Shown: positions 25,195 to 32,674 of the stretch, piece after piece | Layout: each line of letters begins with the position of its first letter | How positions within the stretch are numbered: position 1 is the first letter of the stretch | Assembly: GCA_017651165.1 (NCBI GenBank) | Contig: JAGCDH010000023.1 | Location: forward strand, 1-64,000 | Length of the DNA: 64,000 nt | Direction: 5' to 3' | DNA from: Bacilli bacterium | Lineage (GTDB): Bacteria > Bacillota_I > Bacilli_A > RFN20 > CAG-826 | Position numbers and translations under genes: made by a program | Notes under the pieces: model-generated | Databases searched by the model: none | What the model was told of the DNA's origin: nothing | Seen by the model: only the letters and a program-made list of their open reading frames with translations

Positions 25195-26175
25195 ATGATT
25201 TATCTTATCTCTGGAAAACAGAATATCCGCTTAAAAAGTCAAATGAAAAGCATCGTCAAAAAGTCATTAGGCGAAATTGACGCTATTAACTTTGTAAAGC
25301 ACGACGCTTCATATACTTTAGTGCAAGAAATCGTGGACGAAGCTAACTATTTGCCTTTAGGTTATGATCATAAAGCCGTAGTAGTGGATAATCCTTATTT
25401 CTTATTAAAGGAAAAAGGTAGAAATAAGATTGAAAGCGATCAGAATTATCAAGAATTGATTGATTATATCAATCATCCAGATGAAGGATGCGATTTAATC
25501 TTTTTAGTGAATACTTCAGATAGTGATATCGATAAGAAAAGCGAAGTATATCAGGTCATTGAAAAGAATGGGCAAATCATCGCTTTAAGTGAGCCTAAAG
25601 ACAATGAATGGCATCAAGTAGTGGCTCATTACTTTAAAGAGAAGTGGCCAAATGTCACCATCGATAATGACGCTATTCAAGAACTAGCAAGACGTACTGA
25701 AGGCGATTATGCTTCCTTGTTTAACAACGGCTCCAAACTAGCGTTATATACCGATCACATTCGTTTTGATGATGTGACACTGATGGTGACTAGACCATTA
25801 GAAGAGAATTCATTCCTTTTATTCAATTATTTAATTGATAACAAGAATATTGAAGCGGTCTCTCTTTATCGCGATTTAAAAAGTAGCAACGTTGAACCAG
25901 TGACGCTTATCTCCATGATTGCTAATCAGTTCCGTTTACTAAACCGCGTCTCTTATCTTAATAAGAAACGCTATGATAACGATCAAATTGCTCAGGAACT
26001 TAATATCAATCCAATTAGAGCGAAGATTTTAAGAAAGAATAGTATGGTTATTTCTCAAAAGGCCATCAACCAAACATTAGAAGATTTATATCAACTTGAT
26101 TTAAATATTAAAAGCGGCCTTGTGGACCGCTTCTATAGCTTTGAGTTATTCTTAATTAATTTCAAAAGAAATTAA
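25195..26175 (+). CDS. holA: DNA polymerase III delta subunit
   Basis: A 326-residue clamp-loader subunit that opens the beta clamp. It starts MIYLISGKQN, typical of HolA, and contains the N-terminal RecA-like region, the short linker and the C-terminal helical collar domain (LFNYLIDNKNIEAVSLYRDL, LISMIANQFRLL). Like other delta subunits it lacks a Walker A motif. Gene order comEA-comEC-holA facing rpsT is as in Bacillus (yqeN). It abuts the convergent rpsT gene with no spacer, so the two transcripts must overlap or stop inside each other. Confidence 0.9.
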   Translation: MIYLISGKQNIRLKSQMKSIVKKSLGEIDAINFVKHDASYTLVQEIVDEANYLPLGYDHKAVVVDNPYFLLKEKGRNKIESDQNYQELIDYINHPDEGCDLIFLVNTSDSDIDKKSEVYQVIEKNGQIIALSEPKDNEWHQVVAHYFKEKWPNVTIDNDAIQELARRTEGDYASLFNNGSKLALYTDHIRFDDVTLMVTRPLEENSFLLFNYLIDNKNIEAVSLYRDLKSSNVEPVTLISMIANQFRLLNRVSYLNKKRYDNDQIAQELNINPIRAKILRKNSMVISQKAINQTLEDLYQLDLNIKSGLVDRFYSFELFLINFKRN

Positions 26176-26439
26176 CTATCTGAGAGAATTGACTAAGCGT
26201 GATAATTCGCCTTTTTGTCTCGCGGCGGTGTTTTTGTGTTGCACGCCATCGCTCACAGATTTATCAATTAAACGGAAAGCAGCGTTTAAAAGTTCTTCAG
26301 CTTTTGCTAAATCTTTGGCTTCGACTGCTAATCTGACTTTCTTAATAGAAGTACGGATTGTGCTTTTTGCGGAAGCGTTTCTTTGACGTGCTTTTTCGTT
26401 TGTTTTGTTACGTTTGATTTGTGATTTTATGTTAGCCAT
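26176..26439 (-). CDS. rpsT: 30S ribosomal protein S20
   Basis: An 87-residue basic protein binding the 5' domain of 16S rRNA. The sequence MANIKSQIKRNKTNEKARQR and the helical, Ala/Lys-rich remainder (AAFRLIDKSVSDGVQHKNTA) are diagnostic. It is monocistronic, with a good promoter at 26470-26498 and AGAGG before the ATG. Its stop codon lies directly beside that of holA on the other strand. Confidence 0.97.
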   Translation of the reverse strand: MANIKSQIKRNKTNEKARQRNASAKSTIRTSIKKVRLAVEAKDLAKAEELLNAAFRLIDKSVSDGVQHKNTAARQKGELSRLVNSLR

Positions 26440-26469
26440 AAAGATACCTCTTTTCTAGTGCCGAGTGTA

Positions 26470-26498
26470 ATGATACCAAAACTACTCAAATAATGCAA
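26470..26498 (-). promoter_or_regulatory. rpsT promoter
   Basis: On the minus strand TTGCAT (26493-26498), a 17-nt spacer and TATCAT (26470-26475). The same TATCAT box occurs before ybeY. Confidence 0.6.
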
Positions 26499-26511
26499 TT
26501 ATTTATTATTT

Positions 26512-28479
26512 TTATTTCTTTAAGCGGGCGATTTCTTCAACGAAATCGTTAACGCAGGTGAGCTTACCGTATTTTTCTTCAGCGATTTCAATATTGAATG
26601 TGCGGTCGAGTTCTTGCACTAATTCGACATAGTTCATGGAGTCACCACCTAAGTCATTAATCCAGTGATCTTCGTCATCAATCTTAAAGGTTGGCAAGAC
26701 TAAGACTTTACTAAATAATTGTCTGACTTCTGGAAGAATGGTCTTTAATGTTTCTTCACTGAACTTTCTAGTTTTTGTGCCGGTCTTCTTCGCGTTGATT
26801 AAGACAAACTTACTAGAACCATTTTCAATCTCTTTCTTAATGACGAAGCGTTTCACTTTCATGTTATTTGCCATAGGCAAACGATTCTTCGCTAAGTAGA
26901 TTTGATCGATCTTTGTGTCGTGAGGAAGCTTGATGTCTTTGACTTGTTTTTCTAAATCTTTAAGTGCTTCTTCAGTGGCCTTATCATCAACTTCTAAAAC
27001 AAGAACAATGTCTTCATGTAAGGCTTTGTCTTTACTAACAACGCCTAAGACGGATAAGTTATTCACAAAAGGCAAACCTTTGAAGTAGATTTCAAGTTCA
27101 TCTGGGAAGATGTTTTCACCATTCGCGTTAATGATGACATCTTTCATTCTACCTTTAATGAGGTAACCATCTTCTTCTTTGCTGACGATATCTCCAGTGT
27201 GGAAATAACCGTTATCAAGTTTGGTGGTTTTTTCTTCACCAGCGATGATTTCTCTAATATGAATTGTAGGAGATTTGACTAATAATTCGTTATTGTCGTT
27301 AATCTTATATTCCACACCATGAAGTGGGTGACCAATTCTGCTGCATAATCTGACTTTGACATCATTAGATAATTCCACAGATGTGACACCGATTTCAGTC
27401 ATGCCATATCCGTTATATAAAGGATAACCAAGGCCGTTAATTGTTCTTAAAGTTTCATTAGAAAGATAACCGCCACCAGAAATGCAATATCTGACGTGTT
27501 TGCCTAAGATGTTGGCTTTGACTTTATTGTTCACTAATGGACTTGCAGCGAAACCGGCTTCTTTGTTATCGATTTCTTTAAGATTAAACTTAATCATTTT
27601 ATTTAACAAAGCTTGTTTATCTTCGCTTTGCATAGCAAACTTACGAGAAGCAGAAAGTGCTAATGAATCCCAGAATAATGGGACGCTATAGACGTGAGTG
27701 ATACCAACTTTTTGGCAAATGCTCAATAAATCGGTTGGGGTATTGCTCTTTGGGAAGACTAAGATCTTGCCATAGAATGTGTACCATAAGAAGACCGCCA
27801 CAAAACCAAAGATGTGGTGGAATGGGATCATCGCCAAGATCTTCACTTTGCCACATTTTTTGCTGTACATGATGTCGGTACTTTCTTTACCCATATCTAA
27901 AGAACAGCAGATTTGATGGACGAAGTTTTCACCGTTGAAAACCATTAATTTGGCATCGCCAGTGGTGCCACTGGAAGAGAAGATGACCTCGTTAGCCCAT
28001 TTAGCGTCAACCACGCCATCATTATCACATTGTAGGATATTATCCACTCTGACTTTCTTGATGCTGTATTCATGGTTATCATCACTAATAATAGCGACAG
28101 CTTTACTTTGTTTGGCTAAGTTTTCGGCGTTTTCTCTTGGGAGTTTTGCATCGATAAGTAATGGCACATAGCCGCTCATTAAAATAGCCCAGAAAACTTC
28201 ACCCCAACTTGGTGAGTTGCTCACTTTGAGAATCACGCGGGAGTTTTCATCGGCTTTGATTTTATTCTTGAGATAGGAAGAAAAACGTTTTACGTTTTGG
28301 TCCATCTTTTGATATTTGTAATGTTTGATCTTGTTTTTAGGTCCGAAATATTCAGCGTAAACGTTCTTTTTGTTGTTATTCACAATATAACGATAGATAT
28401 CGCTAAATTGACGGGAAGTATTTAATAATTCAGTCGCCCCCGCTAAAAAGGCGGTGACATTCTCGTTAGTTCTATTCAT
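26512..28479 (-). CDS. AMP-forming acyl-ACP/acyl-CoA synthetase fused to an acyl carrier domain
   Basis: A 655-residue fusion. Residues 1-570 form an ANL-family adenylation enzyme with the AMP-binding P-loop (FSSSGTTGDAKLM), YNGYGMTE, HTGDIV and the C-terminal lysine region (NRLPMANNMKVKR). Residues 580-655 form an acyl carrier domain with the phosphopantetheine serine in NDLGGDSMNYVEL. It should activate a carboxylic acid, most likely a fatty acid, as acyl-AMP and load it onto its own carrier arm. There is no condensation, reductase or thioesterase domain, so it is not a normal NRPS module. With plsC and plsY in the same window, a role in feeding acquired fatty acids into lipid synthesis is likely but unproven. 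It is probably co-transcribed with the phosphodiesterase 15 nt upstream. Confidence 0.82.
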   Translation of the reverse strand: MNRTNENVTAFLAGATELLNTSRQFSDIYRYIVNNNKKNVYAEYFGPKNKIKHYKYQKMDQNVKRFSSYLKNKIKADENSRVILKVSNSPSWGEVFWAILMSGYVPLLIDAKLPRENAENLAKQSKAVAIISDDNHEYSIKKVRVDNILQCDNDGVVDAKWANEVIFSSSGTTGDAKLMVFNGENFVHQICCSLDMGKESTDIMYSKKCGKVKILAMIPFHHIFGFVAVFLWYTFYGKILVFPKSNTPTDLLSICQKVGITHVYSVPLFWDSLALSASRKFAMQSEDKQALLNKMIKFNLKEIDNKEAGFAASPLVNNKVKANILGKHVRYCISGGGYLSNETLRTINGLGYPLYNGYGMTEIGVTSVELSNDVKVRLCSRIGHPLHGVEYKINDNNELLVKSPTIHIREIIAGEEKTTKLDNGYFHTGDIVSKEEDGYLIKGRMKDVIINANGENIFPDELEIYFKGLPFVNNLSVLGVVSKDKALHEDIVLVLEVDDKATEEALKDLEKQVKDIKLPHDTKIDQIYLAKNRLPMANNMKVKRFVIKKEIENGSSKFVLINAKKTGTKTRKFSEETLKTILPEVRQLFSKVLVLPTFKIDDEDHWINDLGGDSMNYVELVQELDRTFNIEIAEEKYGKLTCVNDFVEEIARLKK

Positions 28480-28494
28480 ATTTATATCCTTTAT

Positions 28495-28929
28495 TTATAA
28501 CGTATAGAATTTGACTTCTATGCTCTTTTCTTCAATGTTAAGGATGGCGTAGGAGCCATCATATTTATCTCTAGCGTAACTAATCGCGCCAGGATTTACA
28601 AATAATATACCATCTTTCATTTCGTTTCTACGAGTGTGCGTGTGTCCATGTATGACAATTTTTGCTTTATGTTCACTAATTACGCTTTTTGATACAAAGG
28701 GTGTGTGTTGGACATAAATGTTCCCTACGGGACTGGGAATTACTAAGTAATTTGGGAAATCGTAATAGTGGTCACAGTTCCCTCTCACAGAGATGAAAGG
28801 TTTAATGGAGAATTCATCTTGCTCGCTATCACCCGCATGGAGATATAAATCCATATTAGGATACTTCTTTGCAAGTAGATCTAATGCAGCATAATCACCA
28901 TGTGAGTCACTAACAAGGAGAATTTTCAT
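28495..28929 (-). CDS. YfcE/MJ0936-family metallophosphoesterase
   Basis: A 144-residue calcineurin-like phosphodiesterase with the complete metal-binding set: DSHGD (residues 8-12), the GD of LHAGDSE, GNCD, HGHTHTRR and a final NPGA. Family members hydrolyse phosphodiesters of unknown physiological identity; Bacillus YsnB is comparable. It starts with a normal ATG and is followed after 15 nt by the acyl-ACP synthetase fusion on the same strand. The substrate cannot be inferred. Confidence 0.88.
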   Translation of the reverse strand: MKILLVSDSHGDYAALDLLAKKYPNMDLYLHAGDSEQDEFSIKPFISVRGNCDHYYDFPNYLVIPSPVGNIYVQHTPFVSKSVISEHKAKIVIHGHTHTRRNEMKDGILFVNPGAISYARDKYDGSYAILNIEEKSIEVKFYTL

Positions 28930-29048
28930 AGTGAAATACTATCAAAAGACATTTTGCATGACTAGATATTAGTTAAAACTGTCAGTGCGTTTCTCCCAAC
29001 AATGTCATTTTTTGTGAAAAAAATAACAAAAAGATAACCTAAATGCAT

Positions 29049-29089
29049 TTAATGTTATTGAAAAAGCAATAAAAGTGCTTTAACATTAA
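29049..29089 (+). repeat. Inverted repeat upstream of the surface lipoprotein promoter
   Basis: TTAATGTTA (29049-29057) and TAACATTAA (29081-29089) are perfect complements; between them AAAGCA and TGCTTT pair as an inner stem. The repeat ends two bases before the putative -35 box, which is the usual place for an operator or activator site. Confidence 0.65.
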
Positions 29090-29090
29090 G

Positions 29091-29118
29091 TTAAGTATAA
29101 AACTCGGGTTTATATAAT
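29091..29118 (+). promoter_or_regulatory. Promoter of the surface lipoprotein
   Basis: TTAAGT (29091-29096), 16-nt spacer, TATAAT (29113-29118). The long leader of about 60 nt and the strong AAGAAAGGAG site suggest high expression. The rest of the 257-base spacer (28930-29186) shows nothing else I can name. Confidence 0.6.
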
Positions 29119-29186
29119 GACTAAAACCTATTTATACGTGTTTGTCTAATTAGATTAACATTCTATTTAAGAAAGGAGAAAAATCT

Positions 29187-31646
29187 ATGAAACAAATGAA
29201 AGTCTTAGGTGTTATTGCTATGGCTTTAACACTAGGATTGACAGCTTGTGGTGGCGGCAAGAAGAGTTCTACCCATAAGCATGACTGGAATGATTGGGTT
29301 GTTGTTACACCAAACACATGTACAGAAAAAGGTTTACAAGAACGTACCTGTAAAGGTTGTGATGAAAAACAAACCAAGGATATCCCAGCTGCTCATACAT
29401 ATGGTGATTGGGAAGTCGTCACAGCTGCTACATGTCAAGCAGAAGGTCTCGAAAAGCGCGTTTGTTCTGTCTGTCAAAACGAAGACACAAGACCAATCGA
29501 CAAAGTAGACCATACATGGGGCGAATGGGAAACCGTTACTGATGCCACATGTGACGCGGCCGGATCCAGAAAACACGTTTGTTCAGTTTGCTCTACAGAA
29601 GAAACTGAAACTGTTGCTGAATTAGGTCACAATTTCAAAACAGATGCCGATGGTAACATCGAATTCACTTGGACCGTTGCGCCAAGTTGCGAAAGAGCTG
29701 GTGTCGGTACAAAACACTGCGAACGTTGTGGCAAAGATATCGCTGCAACCGAAGACGAATCCAAAGCTTTAGGTCACGATGTCGAAGCCGTTGGTGGTGA
29801 AACAACTCCAACAGATGGCACAGCTGCTGTCCGTCTCTATCACTGCAAACGTTGTGATCAAACCTTCATGGGCTTCTTAGCTAACGAAGTTACTAACGAA
29901 TCCAAAGAACACGTTAGATTCGAACCAGCAGAAGTTGCAGAAGGTGAAGAACAAGGCGCTAGATTCTTAGGACGTCCAATCGGTAATGCTTTAGCATTAG
30001 ACGCTGATGGTACATCTGTTAACCAACAAAACGGTGAACGTGTCTACTGTTCAACAGAAACAGGTGACTTCATTGAATACGCGTTCAATTTAAACGCTAC
30101 TCAAGCCGCTACATTAGCAACATGTAGATTATACTGTGATGCCAAACCAGCCGATTACTTAAACGGTACCGACTTCTGGGCATACGGTGCAAGTAACGAT
30201 GAATGGACACCAGGTTACTACATTGATGGTGGTGACGAACGTTTTGAAAAGAACGAAGATGGTACTTTCCAAATGGTTAAAGACCACGCCAGAGCTGGCT
30301 TTGATAGCCAACCAGGTGCTGAATTAGAAACAGAAGTTAAACTTGGTAAACGTATTGAAGACTATAGATACGTTCTTTATGTTGATGATCAAGTCGTCGA
30401 CTTTGATCCAGAAACACAAAACCCAACCTCTGGCACTAATACAAATATGGTAAGAGCCGAATTTGAATTACCATATACATTCCACTTACATGAAGGTTTA
30501 AACAAGATTAAATTCGTTATGGCTGGTGGTTATAGATCCTTATTCTATAAATGTATCTTCAGACCTTATGTTGCTCCAACAGCAATTACTGTTAATGAAG
30601 CAAGCATCGAAGTTAGAGAAGGCAAAACTGCTCAAATTACAAGTTCAATGGAAGGTTTATTATATAGATCCTCCAACACCTCAATTTGTACAGTTGATGA
30701 CAAAGGCGTTGTCACAGGCGTTAAAGCCGGTACAGCCACAATTACCGTCTCCAAAGAAGGTAACTACAAAGACGCTAAAGTCGCAGTTACAGTTCTTGAA
30801 AAAGAAGGTATTATTACACTTAACTTAGCAGATGGCGTCATCGCCCCAGAAAACGGATGGGAAGAATACAATTCATCTTATAGTGGTAATTGGATTAGAA
30901 ATCCTGCGAAAGATGCTACCTTAACATATACATTCGAATCTGAATTAGCTGGAAGATTTGATATTCAATTAGGCTTAAGAGGCTCTATCGCTGATTTATC
31001 AACTGTTATGGGCATTAAAGTCAACGAAGCTGATGTTGCAGTTTCCGGTGCAGTCAGTTCTAACTCCAGCGCAGTTGATACCATCGTTGGCCAAGCCGAC
31101 TTAAAAGTTGGTGAAAACACAATGGTTATTACTGTCCTCACAGAAAATAGTGGTCTCTATTTGAAGTCTCTCAAATTAATGCCACACGTCTACGCTGCTT
31201 TCCAAACATACTCTATTGAAGATCTTGAAGCTAACAGATCTACCGCTGAATGGGAATCTACAAAAGAATTCGGTGGCGAAAAAGCCTTCAAGTTCAATAA
31301 AGCCGGTTATGTTGAAGTTTCCTACAATTCTACTGGTGCTCAAAAAGTCATGCTCCAATTAAAGATTGCTGTTAAATACTCCAACAGAAATAGCACAGGC
31401 TTCTGGAAACAAAGCGGTGCTGAAAAGACAAGAATTACCATTAATGGTACAGCTATTGCTGCTGGTGCCGAACCAGATTTCTCTAAAGTTACAGATTCAG
31501 GCGTTAGCGACAATGGTACAATCTCCATTCCTGAATGGTTCAACATTATTGAAATTGACTTACAAGATGGCGCAAATACCATTAAAGTCGAATTCATTGC
31601 TGGTAGTTATTCCTACTACCTTGGTGGTATCGCTTTAGCCAAATAG
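29187..31646 (+). CDS. Large surface lipoprotein with Cys-rich repeats, Big_2 domain and carbohydrate-binding-like modules
   Basis: An 819-residue secreted lipoprotein. The signal ends in lipobox LTAC (lipidated Cys 21). Residues 28-230 hold about four Cys-rich repeats (pattern TC...G...R.C..C, often followed by H...W), which may bind metal. Residues 235-460 look like a beta-sandwich carbohydrate-binding module, 461-541 is a bacterial Ig-like Big_2 domain (GVVTGVKAGTATITVS), and 545-665 and 670-819 resemble two further CBM6/35-type modules ending in ANTIKVEF. No catalytic domain is evident, so binding to glycans, mucin or cell wall is the likely job. Proteins of this build are common in gut Firmicutes. 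It has its own promoter, operator-like repeat and terminator. Confidence 0.8.
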   Translation: MKQMKVLGVIAMALTLGLTACGGGKKSSTHKHDWNDWVVVTPNTCTEKGLQERTCKGCDEKQTKDIPAAHTYGDWEVVTAATCQAEGLEKRVCSVCQNEDTRPIDKVDHTWGEWETVTDATCDAAGSRKHVCSVCSTEETETVAELGHNFKTDADGNIEFTWTVAPSCERAGVGTKHCERCGKDIAATEDESKALGHDVEAVGGETTPTDGTAAVRLYHCKRCDQTFMGFLANEVTNESKEHVRFEPAEVAEGEEQGARFLGRPIGNALALDADGTSVNQQNGERVYCSTETGDFIEYAFNLNATQAATLATCRLYCDAKPADYLNGTDFWAYGASNDEWTPGYYIDGGDERFEKNEDGTFQMVKDHARAGFDSQPGAELETEVKLGKRIEDYRYVLYVDDQVVDFDPETQNPTSGTNTNMVRAEFELPYTFHLHEGLNKIKFVMAGGYRSLFYKCIFRPYVAPTAITVNEASIEVREGKTAQITSSMEGLLYRSSNTSICTVDDKGVVTGVKAGTATITVSKEGNYKDAKVAVTVLEKEGIITLNLADGVIAPENGWEEYNSSYSGNWIRNPAKDATLTYTFESELAGRFDIQLGLRGSIADLSTVMGIKVNEADVAVSGAVSSNSSAVDTIVGQADLKVGENTMVITVLTENSGLYLKSLKLMPHVYAAFQTYSIEDLEANRSTAEWESTKEFGGEKAFKFNKAGYVEVSYNSTGAQKVMLQLKIAVKYSNRNSTGFWKQSGAEKTRITINGTAIAAGAEPDFSKVTDSGVSDNGTISIPEWFNIIEIDLQDGANTIKVEFIAGSYSYYLGGIALAK

Positions 31647-31669
31647 TTAAGCTTTAATCAATATCAATT

Positions 31670-31698
31670 AGGAGTGCGTTCATCGCACTCCTTTTTTT
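31670..31698 (+). terminator. Strong terminator after the surface lipoprotein
   Basis: A 9-bp stem (31670-31678 with 31684-31692), 5-nt loop and a run of seven Ts. Confidence 0.92.
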
Positions 31699-31721
31699 AT
31701 GCTTTAAAGCAATAAAGATGG

Positions 31722-31727
31722 TATAAT
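31722..31727 (+). promoter_or_regulatory. -10 box giving a leaderless fmt mRNA
   Basis: TATAAT ends 7 nt before the ATG at 31735. The expected transcription start falls on or next to that ATG. There is no Shine-Dalgarno. Confidence 0.55.
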
Positions 31728-31734
31728 GTTCCAT

Positions 31735-32673
31735 ATGGAAAAGAATGAATTAAAACTCGTTTTCATGGGCACTCCTGAGATATCCGCTTATGTCTTTGAA
31801 AAGATGATAGAAGCGGGATATCATTTTGTGGGTCTAGTGGCGCAACCAGATCACCCTGTTGGCCGTAAAGGCTTATTAGAAAAGGTGCCCACTAAAGTGA
31901 TCGCGGAAAAATATAATATTCCGGTTTTCCAACCAGCAAAAATCCGTGATGATTATTCTTTTATTGATGATATCAAACCAGATTTAGTAATCACATTGGC
32001 CTATGGCCAAATCGTTCCTCAAGGTTTTTTAGATAAAATACCAGTGGGATGTTTAAATCTTCATGGTTCTTTACTTCCTAAATATAGAGGGGCTTCGCCT
32101 ATTCAAACCGCTTTGATTAATAATGAAAAAGTGACGGGTGTGACTTTAATGGAAATGGTCAAAGCCATGGATGCGGGTAGAATGTACGCTAAAAAGGAAG
32201 TGGAAATCGCGGAAGATGATAACGCGACCTCTTTATTTAATAAAATCAAAATCGCCGCTAGTGAGCTCGTTTTAGAGGCTTTACCTCAATATATAAATGG
32301 TGAACTGCAAGGTGAAGCACAAAACGAAAACGAAGTGACCTTTTGTTCTTTAATTAAACCAGAACAAGAAAAACTAGATTTAGGATTGACCGCTCAAGAA
32401 ATCATCGGTTGGATTAGGGGCTTAAGCGATGAGCCAGGCGCGTATTTATATTTGAATAATCTTAAATTAAAGATATATAAGGCGAAATATATTGATGATA
32501 GTGTATCCGCAGAAGTCGGTACCATCGTTAAAGCGGATAAGTCTGGCTTATATATGCAAGCCAAAGATGGAGTTATCTCCTTATTAGAAATCCAAAAAGA
32601 AGGTAAGAAGAGAATGGATTACCGTTCATTTATAAACGGTAACCAAAATCTTTTAGGCCAAAAACTCTCTTAG
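31735..32673 (+). CDS. fmt: Methionyl-tRNA formyltransferase
   Basis: A 312-residue enzyme that formylates initiator Met-tRNA using 10-formyl-tetrahydrofolate. The family signature LNLHGSLLPKYRGASPIQ holds the catalytic Asn and His, and VTLMEMVKAMDAGRMY the catalytic Asp. ATG 31735 begins MEKNELKLVFMGTPE, the normal Fmt start; the earlier ATG at 31726 overlaps the -10 box and is unlikely. It is separated from the helicase gene by a single base. Confidence 0.95.
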   Translation: MEKNELKLVFMGTPEISAYVFEKMIEAGYHFVGLVAQPDHPVGRKGLLEKVPTKVIAEKYNIPVFQPAKIRDDYSFIDDIKPDLVITLAYGQIVPQGFLDKIPVGCLNLHGSLLPKYRGASPIQTALINNEKVTGVTLMEMVKAMDAGRMYAKKEVEIAEDDNATSLFNKIKIAASELVLEALPQYINGELQGEAQNENEVTFCSLIKPEQEKLDLGLTAQEIIGWIRGLSDEPGAYLYLNNLKLKIYKAKYIDDSVSAEVGTIVKADKSGLYMQAKDGVISLLEIQKEGKKRMDYRSFINGNQNLLGQKLS

Positions 32674-32674
32674 T

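Noticed and set aside
29270-29880. CRISPR-like or DNA-level repeats inside the lipoprotein gene
   Set aside because: The repeats are protein-level Cys-rich modules of diverged DNA sequence; no direct repeats with constant spacers exist anywhere in the window.
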